A stretch of 64,000 nucleotides of DNA from Williamsia soli (GTDB lineage: Bacteria; Actinomycetota; Actinomycetes; Mycobacteriales; Mycobacteriaceae), in assembly GCF_017377795.1 (NCBI RefSeq), contig NZ_JAFRDR010000002.1, forward strand, positions 310,001-374,000, given 5' to 3'. The position numbers and the translations under genes were made by a program. Positions 56,538 to 64,000 of the stretch are shown here, one piece after another (positions within the stretch are counted from its first letter, which is position 1; each line of letters opens with the position of its first letter). The notes beneath the pieces were generated by a model. That model had not been told where the DNA came from, did no database searches, and was given only the letters and a program-made list of their open reading frames with translations.

Positions 56538-56623
56538 GTCCGAGTGGCGGAATGGCAGACGCGCTAGCTTGAGGTGCTAGTGTCCTATTAACGGACGTGG
56601 GGGTTCAAGTCCCCCCTCGGACA
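56538..56623 (+). tRNA. tRNA-Leu, anticodon GAG
   Basis: An 86-nt class II tRNA. The acceptor stem is GTCCGAG (56538-56544) with CTCGGAC (56616-56622) and discriminator A at 56623. The anticodon stem CTAGC/GCTAG frames the loop TTGAGGT with anticodon GAG, reading CTC/CTT. A long variable arm (TGTCC...GGACG) and T loop GTTCAAG follow. CCA is not encoded (CCC follows), so it must be added. Confidence 0.95.
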
Positions 56624-56632
56624 CCCAATGAG

Positions 56633-56667
56633 ACCGTGGTTCGCAGAGATGCGATCCACGGTTTTTC
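56633..56667 (+). terminator. Intrinsic terminator after tRNA-Leu
   Basis: ACCGTGG (56633-56639) pairs with CCACGGT (56656-56662), with an inner TCGCA/TGCGA stem and GAGA loop, followed by TTTTC. It is the clearest rho-independent terminator in the window. Confidence 0.8.
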
Positions 56668-56898
56668 TTTACCTTCGCCAACCATCCCGCATGCCTTCTC
56701 ACCCGGGGTTACCTCTACAGTTCTTCGTGGCCGCGGGCGTCTCACTGTTTGCCCAGGTCGCCCCGAGATCTCTGCAGTCTGGCGCACCGGGTTCGCCTTC
56801 GCGGACCTGGTCGGGGCCATCGGGATCGCGTTACTCGGGCCCGCAGCCACCTGACTCCCCGTCCGGCTCGCGTGGACGAGGTGCACCGGCGCGGCCAC
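56668..56898. other. Noncoding gap after the tRNA terminator
   Basis: About 230 bases between the tRNA terminator and the SDR promoter. I see no supported gene, repeat or direct copy of the tRNA 3' end. Short open frames here are chance frames in GC-rich sequence. Confidence 0.5.
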
Positions 56899-56904
56899 TA
56901 CAAT
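56899..56904 (+). promoter_or_regulatory. Candidate -10 box (TACAAT) for the zinc-ribbon SDR
   Basis: TACAAT is followed by 7 nt and GTG 56912. It overlaps the ATG at 56903, so that ATG could not be in a leaderless message and GTG 56912 is favoured. Confidence 0.45.
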
Positions 56905-56911
56905 GCCAAGC

Positions 56912-58348
56912 GTGCAATATGTGCCCTCCGAGTCCATTGATCCTGCCGACATGGCGATCTTCCGCCGAGTCCTGGATCAGGCGACCGAACTCGATGCCGG
57001 GCACCCCGACTCGATCCAGGTCCAACGCGCAGTTGCGCACATGTTCAAGAAGGCCAAGCGGAACCGGAAGAGACAGAAGCATCAGTTGCGCCTGGATGCG
57101 GATCGAAAAGTACTGGCAGCCACTGCAACCGGGTCTCCCGATCGGATCGATGACGAGACGGCGGGCTTACCGCTTACGGGCGCGCCCGGGTCGAGCGCCG
57201 GGACGCTCATCCGCCCGCAGAACTGTTATATCTGCAAACAAGAGTACACCCGGGTCGATGCCTTCCATCATCAATTGTGTCCCAGGTGCGCTGCCGAGAA
57301 CCGCGAGAAACGCAACCAGCACGCAGATCTCACCGGCCGCCGAGCGCTGTTGACCGGAGGCCGGGCAAAGATCGGCATGTACATCGCGTTGATGCTGCTG
57401 CGTGATGGCGCTGATCTCACGATCACCACGCGGTTCCCGCGCGATGCCGCCCGGCGGTTCGCCCGGCAACCCGATTCGGACGTTTGGCTCCACCGCCTGC
57501 ACATCGTCGGAATCGACCTTCGTGATCCCGCCCAGGTCACCGATCTGGCCGATGCCGTTGCCGCCGAGGGCCCGCTGGACATCCTCATCAACAACGCGGC
57601 GCAAACCGTACGGCGCTCCCCTGGCGCCTACAGTTCTCTGGCCGATGCCGAACTGGCTCCGTTGACCGGCGCCGCCGCGACCGTGCCGGTGCTGACGATG
57701 GGCGACAGCAGCGAACTCCATCCGCAGGCCCTCGCGTCCGGCGGCGACTCCGACTCCGCCGCCAAAGCACTCGCCGCGCTGGCGATGACCGCCGGCTCGG
57801 CAACAGTCGACCGGATCGCCGACGGGACCGCCATCGACGCCGGCGGACTCCTGCCCGACCTCGTGGACAGCAACAGCTGGGTCGAGACGGTTGACCAAGT
57901 CGATCCGTTGGAGCTCCTCGAGGTTCAGCTCTGCAACAGTGTGGCGCCGTTCATCCTCTTGTCGCGGCTGACGCCTGCGCTCCGGGCATCACCGGCCCGG
58001 CGCAAGTACGTGGTCAACGTCTCGGCGATGGAAGGGGTGTTCTCCCGCGGGTACAAGGGGCCGGGACACCCGCACACCAACATGGCCAAAGCTGCCCTGA
58101 ACATGCTGACTCGGACCAGCGCCGGCGATCTGTTCAACGACGGGATCCTGGTGACGGCGGTCGACACCGGTTGGATCACCGACGAACGGCCGCACACCAG
58201 CAAGGTGCGTCTCGCCGAAGAGGGTTTTCGAGCCCCGCTCGACCTCGTCGACGGCGCGGCCAGGGTCTACGACCCGGTCGTCCAGGGGGAAGCAGGAGTC
58301 GACCTCTACGGATGTTTCCTCAAGGATTTCGAGCCGTACCCGTGGTGA
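56912..58348 (+). CDS. SDR-family oxidoreductase with N-terminal zinc ribbon
   Basis: A 478-residue protein with an unusual long N-terminus. Residues about 1-95 are helical and basic (HMFKKAKRNRKRQKHQL). A zinc-ribbon follows with C105, C108, C123 and C126 (C-x2-C-x14-C-x2-C). The SDR domain (about 140-478) has the altered motif ALLTGGRAKIGMYIALMLLR, INNAAQT and a late Ser/Tyr region (VVNVSAMEGVFSRGYKGPGH, then TNMAKAALNML), so the standard YxxxK is replaced by a different spacing. An alanine-rich insert lies in the middle. The substrate is unknown. ATG 56903 is an alternative start. Confidence 0.82.
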   Translation: MQYVPSESIDPADMAIFRRVLDQATELDAGHPDSIQVQRAVAHMFKKAKRNRKRQKHQLRLDADRKVLAATATGSPDRIDDETAGLPLTGAPGSSAGTLIRPQNCYICKQEYTRVDAFHHQLCPRCAAENREKRNQHADLTGRRALLTGGRAKIGMYIALMLLRDGADLTITTRFPRDAARRFARQPDSDVWLHRLHIVGIDLRDPAQVTDLADAVAAEGPLDILINNAAQTVRRSPGAYSSLADAELAPLTGAAATVPVLTMGDSSELHPQALASGGDSDSAAKALAALAMTAGSATVDRIADGTAIDAGGLLPDLVDSNSWVETVDQVDPLELLEVQLCNSVAPFILLSRLTPALRASPARRKYVVNVSAMEGVFSRGYKGPGHPHTNMAKAALNMLTRTSAGDLFNDGILVTAVDTGWITDERPHTSKVRLAEEGFRAPLDLVDGAARVYDPVVQGEAGVDLYGCFLKDFEPYPW

Positions 58349-58354
58349 CCGTCG

Positions 58355-58836
58355 ATGGCCGCTGAGGACACCGTGTCTCGGCGGTTGGCAGACGCGGTCC
58401 TGGCCATCGGCGATGAAAGCCTCGACGCGATGACCCGGATTCTTGCCGAGCTGGGCGACGACACCGCGAACAGGCGCCCGTCGCTGCCGGCGCGAACACC
58501 CCGTACGCGATCGTCTTCCACTGTGTCGGGATGCTGGAACACTGGGCGGGATCGGTCATCGCCGGGCTCGCCATCCCCCGGGATCGCGATGCCGAGTTCA
58601 CGGCCTCTGGACCGGTCGACGGCCTGATCGGCAAGGTCGAGCAAGTGCGGACGAACTTGGTCGAGTGGGTGGATATCGCCGTGCGCGAAGGGATCAGGGA
58701 TCGGTCCGCGCGCGGTTCGACCCGATCAGACGCGGCCACCGCGACTCCCGAGTGGGTGCTGATGCACATCCAGCGTGAGTTGGCCCAGCATCTGGGCCAA
58801 CTCGAACTGACACGAGATGTCCTGACTCAGGCCTGA
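58355..58836 (+). pseudogene. DinB-like (DUF664) gene with a 1-bp frameshift
   Basis: Two overlapping frames together give one DinB/maleylpyruvate isomerase-like protein of about 160 residues. The first frame (from ATG 58355, MAAEDTVSRRLADAVLAIGD) reads correctly to SLP near 58488; the second then continues GANTPYAIVFHCVGMLEHWA to LTRDVLTQA. Losing one G in CCGG(G)CGCG at 58488-58490 explains it. The metal-site histidines would be in FHCVGMLEHW and QRELAQHLGQLE. It could be a real broken gene or a sequencing error. It begins 6 bp after the SDR stop and overlaps the convergent DUF2236 gene by 10 bp. Confidence 0.78.
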
Positions 58837-59813
58837 CGCTCACGCACGTGATATGCGGCGCTGGCGTTTTCGCGTTTCTTCATCGCCTGGATGGCGGCAT
58901 GGTGGCGTCGGGCGTGATACGCCAGCGGAAAGTAGGTCAGTCGGTCGGGCAACACCTTGTACGAACCGCGGATGACCTTGTGCATCCGCTCCAGATCTCG
59001 CTGCTCCTTGTCGCTCCAGCGCAGGCCGAGGATCTCGCGGACCCGCGGATCCATGACGCCCACCGTCGTCAGATAGTTCAGGTTCTGGAGAGGGGCGGTG
59101 GCGATCTCCGCAGCCTTGATCGCCGCTGGCCGCAGCCGGACCGGCACCGAGTCGGGAATCGGCGGAGCCTGCCGCATCTGGCCGATGAGCTCGAGCGCAA
59201 CGGGGTGGGCCACCAACTTGTTGTTGATGAAATCGTCGAAATACTCGTGGAATTCGCCGATCGACTCGGGGTACCCCTTCATCGGCACCTGGACGATCTT
59301 CGCGATCCGGCGGTTGTCGCGGAAGATTTCCTGTTGCTCATCGGCGGTGAAGTCGCGCCCGATCAGGAGCGGTCCCGCGGACAGTGTGGTGGGGAACGCT
59401 GTCGCGATCACCCACTGATAGGCCTCGGGATTGAGTGCGCTGATGTGCTTGCCCGCGGCGTTCTTCATCTGCAGTGGCTGGTGCATCTTCCGCAGACGTT
59501 TGCCCTCGGCGAGCGCTTCCTCGCCACCGTAGACCCAGCGCAGTACCGAGTCGATCGAGCGGATCGCGCGCCCGCCCGGGTCGGTCCGGAAAACCGAGTA
59601 CTTGCCGACGACGTCGCCGATCACCGGGTGCATCACCTGCATGACGAACGCTGCCCCGTTGACGGGCAGAAAGGTGAAGCGACCGGTCTGCTCTGCGGTG
59701 ATCGAATCCGGCGGTACGAGCTCGATGTCGGTGTCGATGTTGTTGATCAGTTGGTCTTCGCCCTCTCCCGGGGCGGACGTGCGCTGACGGGGTGTCGATG
59801 CCGCGATCGTCAT
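58827..59813 (-). CDS. DUF2236 / MpaB-family oxygenase
   Basis: A 328-residue member of the oxygenase-MpaB/latex-clearing-protein family, predicted haem-binding. Conserved parts are FVMQVMHPVIGDVVGKYSVF, DSVLRWVYGGEEALAEGKRL, ALNPEAYQWVIATAFPTTLS and NLNYLTTVGVMDPRVREILG. The substrate is unknown. ATG 59813 is chosen because AGAGGA lies 6 nt upstream; ATG 59828 would place that SD inside the gene. It is divergent from the nucleoside hydrolase. Confidence 0.87.
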   Translation of the reverse strand: MTIAASTPRQRTSAPGEGEDQLINNIDTDIELVPPDSITAEQTGRFTFLPVNGAAFVMQVMHPVIGDVVGKYSVFRTDPGGRAIRSIDSVLRWVYGGEEALAEGKRLRKMHQPLQMKNAAGKHISALNPEAYQWVIATAFPTTLSAGPLLIGRDFTADEQQEIFRDNRRIAKIVQVPMKGYPESIGEFHEYFDDFINNKLVAHPVALELIGQMRQAPPIPDSVPVRLRPAAIKAAEIATAPLQNLNYLTTVGVMDPRVREILGLRWSDKEQRDLERMHKVIRGSYKVLPDRLTYFPLAYHARRHHAAIQAMKKRENASAAYHVRERQA

Positions 59814-59913
59814 GGTGGATCCTCTCATCAGGAAACGTTTGTGTTCAGATTAACAGTCGATGTCGTATTCCGACAGGGTTTCGGGTCGAGTTCTCTGCGA
59901 ACCGGGGTTGAAC

Positions 59914-59919
59914 TACGGT
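59914..59919 (+). promoter_or_regulatory. Candidate -10 box (TACGGT) for the nucleoside hydrolase
   Basis: TACGGT is followed by 6 nt and GTG 59926, with no SD. It supports GTG 59926 over the ATG at 59860. Confidence 0.45.
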
Positions 59920-59925
59920 CAGCAG

Positions 59926-60975
59926 GTGGTTTCCGTTCCTCTGATCTTCGATTGCGACACCGGTATCGACGATTCGCTCGCACTGGTCTATCTGCTGTCT
60001 CACCCCGCAGCTGACCTGCGCGCGGTGCTGTCCACCGGCGGTAACGTCCCGACCGACGTCGTCTGCGGCAACAATTTGGCCTGGTTGGAACTGTGCGGCC
60101 GCGACGACGTCGAGGTGTGCCTCGGTGCCGAGGCACCACTCGAGGCCCCTCTGATGACCACGGAGGACACCCACGGCCCGCTCGGCATCGGTTATGCCCA
60201 GCTGCCGGTGCCCACCACGACGAAATCGTCCCGCGACGCGGCGGATGCCTGGATCGACCTGACCGCGGACAACCCAGGCGAGATGGTGGGTTTGGTGACC
60301 GGCCCGCTGACCAACCTGGCGCTGGCCATCCGCAGGGACCCATCGCTGCCGACGCGGCTACGCAGACTGGTCATCATGGGCGGAGTGTTCCACCACGGTG
60401 GCAACACCACCCCGACCAGCGAGTGGAATATCGCGGTGGATCCGGAAGCAGCCAAAGAGGTGTTTGCCGCCTTCGGCGTCGACGGTGCGCCGCGGCCCAT
60501 CGTCTGTCCACTCGATCTCACCGAGACCATCCGGATGACCCCGGACCACCTGGGCCGGCTCGCGGCACTCGCCGAATCCAGTCCGGTGGAACAACCTGGT
60601 CCGGACGACGAACCCGGAACCCGCTCCGTCGCGGACAACGTGATCGTCCGGCACCTGGTCGATGCCGTCCGCTTCTACTTCGAGTTCCACGAGGCACAGT
60701 CAGAGGGATACATCGCCCACATGCACGACCCCTTCGCCGCGGCCGTCGCCATCGACCCCTCTATCGCGGTCACGCGCTCTGCCTGCGTCGACGTGGAGAC
60801 CGTCGGCTTGTTGACACGAGGGACCACGGTTGCCGACGAACGTGGATTCTGGGGTCGCCCGGTCAACGCCGAGATCGCCACCAGAACTGACCCCGACCTC
60901 TTCTTCGACGATCTGATCGAGCGCGTTGCGGCCTTCGCCCGTGAGCGTAGGGGTGGGCCGCGCGGGATGCAGTGA
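59926..60975 (+). CDS. Inosine-uridine-type nucleoside hydrolase
   Basis: Hydrolyses the N-glycosidic bond of ribonucleosides for salvage. The 349-residue protein has the calcium-site motif LIFDCDTGIDDSLAL at the N-terminus, VGLVTGPLTNLALAI, GNTTPTSEWNIAVDPEAAKE and the catalytic-site MHDPFAAAVAIDP. The base preference cannot be read from the sequence. It converges with meaB, leaving a 73-bp gap without a strong hairpin. Confidence 0.9.
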   Translation: MVSVPLIFDCDTGIDDSLALVYLLSHPAADLRAVLSTGGNVPTDVVCGNNLAWLELCGRDDVEVCLGAEAPLEAPLMTTEDTHGPLGIGYAQLPVPTTTKSSRDAADAWIDLTADNPGEMVGLVTGPLTNLALAIRRDPSLPTRLRRLVIMGGVFHHGGNTTPTSEWNIAVDPEAAKEVFAAFGVDGAPRPIVCPLDLTETIRMTPDHLGRLAALAESSPVEQPGPDDEPGTRSVADNVIVRHLVDAVRFYFEFHEAQSEGYIAHMHDPFAAAVAIDPSIAVTRSACVDVETVGLLTRGTTVADERGFWGRPVNAEIATRTDPDLFFDDLIERVAAFARERRGGPRGMQ

Positions 60976-61048
60976 GGAACGAGGGAGCGCAGCGACTGAG
61001 AGACGAGCGAAGAGCGCGCAACAAGGCCCACGACGAAGCGAACAATAG

Positions 61049-62035
61049 TTACGTGTCGAAGGCTTCGACTATCTGGGCAGCGGCGAGAGCCGGGGTGAGG
61101 GTGCCGGCGCGGACGTCGTCTTCGACCCGGTCCCGGATTCCACGAACTTCGGGATTTGCATCGAGACGGCGCAGTAATTGGTCGGTGACCATCGCCCACA
61201 TCCAATTGACCTGTTGGCGGTTGCGGCGGGCCTCGAACTCCCCCGCCTCACGCAGAACTTGCTTGTGTTTGAGAACCGTCTCCCAGAACTCCTTGACCCC
61301 GGTGTTCTCCATGGCGCTCATCGTCAGCACCGGAGGCCGCCAGATCGCCTCATGAGGCGTGAGGAGTTTGAGCGCGCCCTGTAGTTCGCGCGCCGCGTTC
61401 TGGGCTTCCCGCTGATATTTGCCGTCGGCCTTGTTGACGACAACGATGTCGGCGAGTTCGAGGACGCCTTTCTTGATGCCCTGCAACGAATCCCCGGTGC
61501 GGGCCAGGGTCAGGAAGCAGAAGACGTCGACCATGTTCGCCACGGTGACCTCGGACTGCCCGACACCCACGGTCTCGACGAGGACGACGTCGAAACCCGC
61601 CGCCTCGAGCAGCACCATGGTCTCGCGGGTGGCCTTGGCCACTCCGCCGAGCGTGCCAGAGGTCGGTGACGGGCGGATATACGCGCGGGGGTGCACGGAG
61701 AGCTGACCCATCCGGGTCTTGTCCCCCAGGATCGAGCCGCCGGTGCGCGTCGAGGACGGGTCGACGGCCAGGACTGCGACCTTGTGACCCTGCTCGATCA
61801 GGTACATCCCGAGCGCCTCGATGGTCGTCGACTTGCCGACCCCGGGCACACCCGTGATCCCTACGCGGTAGGAATCGCCGGCATCGGTACCCAGCGACAG
61901 GAGCAGTTCCTGTGCCTGGGCTCGATGGTCGGCCCGCGTCGATTCGACCAGCGTGATCGCACGCGCCAGATCGGCACGTTTGTCGGCACGTATGGCATCG
62001 GCCATCGCGGCCAGATCCAGTGGGGGCCTAGGCAT
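61049..62035 (-). CDS. meaB: MeaB/ArgK-type G3E GTPase, mutase chaperone
   Basis: GTPase that gates adenosylcobalamin delivery to, and protects, methylmalonyl-CoA mutase. The 328-residue protein has Walker A GITGVPGVGKSTTIEAL (about 60), AVLAVDPSSTRTGGSILGDK, VETVGVGQSEVTVANMVD and VVNKADGKYQREA. ATG 62035. It starts 12 bp after the mutB stop on the same strand, which confirms the partnership. Confidence 0.95.
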   Translation of the reverse strand: MPRPPLDLAAMADAIRADKRADLARAITLVESTRADHRAQAQELLLSLGTDAGDSYRVGITGVPGVGKSTTIEALGMYLIEQGHKVAVLAVDPSSTRTGGSILGDKTRMGQLSVHPRAYIRPSPTSGTLGGVAKATRETMVLLEAAGFDVVLVETVGVGQSEVTVANMVDVFCFLTLARTGDSLQGIKKGVLELADIVVVNKADGKYQREAQNAARELQGALKLLTPHEAIWRPPVLTMSAMENTGVKEFWETVLKHKQVLREAGEFEARRNRQQVNWMWAMVTDQLLRRLDANPEVRGIRDRVEDDVRAGTLTPALAAAQIVEAFDT

Positions 62036-62047
62036 GTGCGAATTCGG

Positions 62048-64000
<1,953 letters not shown>

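Noticed and set aside
56538-56667. tRNA-Leu as an integration site with a genomic island
   Set aside because: No integrase, phage gene or direct repeat of the tRNA end is seen, and the genes on both sides look chromosomal.
60976-61048. Repeat or hairpin between nucleoside hydrolase and meaB
   Set aside because: GAGCG-rich sequence with no consistent pairing or period.

Overview
The window comes from a high-GC actinobacterium of the order Mycobacteriales. The Pup-proteasome cluster, mycothiol ligase mshC, the GTG-rich starts and the gene order all point there. From memory, the order follows the Mycobacterium tuberculosis stretch Rv2064-Rv2141c (cobG/H/IJ/K/M/L, pepQ-like, helY-tatC-tatA-pafC-pafB-pafA-prcA-prcB-pup-dop, mpa, trmI, hisG-hisE, metH, mshC, uppP, lppL, pyrD, PEBP, M20 peptidase). 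A Gordonia/Williamsia/Rhodococcus-type genome is likely, but the genus cannot be settled from the sequence alone. I see no phage, insertion sequence, CRISPR array or rRNA; this is conserved chromosome with a few insertions.

Layout. 1-6756: aerobic cobalamin genes cobG-cobH-cobIJ (+), meeting cobK-cobM-cobL plus a short-chain dehydrogenase (-). 6795-13591: a TerD-nuclease fusion, an F420-type PPOX protein, a prolidase, an alpha/beta hydrolase, a 5'-3' exonuclease and a DUF4333 protein. 13724-24847: one long minus-strand block for Tat export and pupylation (dop, pup, prcB, prcA, pafA, pafB, pafC, tatA, tatC, helY). 24980-30054: glycogen phosphorylase and an FHA-ABC transporter, set between dop and mpa. 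30218-34883: mpa, trmI, a RecB-like nuclease and a thioesterase-like protein. 34944-41704: hisG, hisE, a HAD phosphatase, a flavin monooxygenase-like protein and metH. 41756-45882: a PAC2 protein, then a small coupled gene with nirB-nirD. 45905-46114: two 21-bp-period repeat arrays. 46112-50988: mshC with its small neighbour, a kinase-like protein, DUF3090, a histidine phosphatase and uppP. 51078-56421: lppL, DUF5703, pyrD, PEBP, an M20 peptidase and an MBL hydrolase. 56538-64000: tRNA-Leu, a zinc-ribbon SDR, a frameshifted DinB gene, a DUF2236 protein, a nucleoside hydrolase, meaB and a truncated mutB.

How the genes work together. The window holds both makers of cobalamin (cob genes) and users (metH, and mutB with its chaperone meaB). 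Dop activates Pup, PafA attaches it to proteins, Mpa unfolds them and PrcBA degrades them; PafBC is the linked DNA-damage regulator pair. NirBD reduces nitrite to ammonium using siroheme, a tetrapyrrole related to the cobalamin pathway.

Many gene starts show a TANNNT -10 box ending 6-7 nt before the start codon, the pattern expected of leaderless transcripts; this was used to choose several starts. I did not find a convincing wholly new system. The best leads are the TerD-PD-(D/E)XK fusion, the kinase-like/DUF3090/phosphatase trio beside mshC, the small gene coupled to nirB, the zinc-ribbon SDR and the 21-bp repeat arrays.
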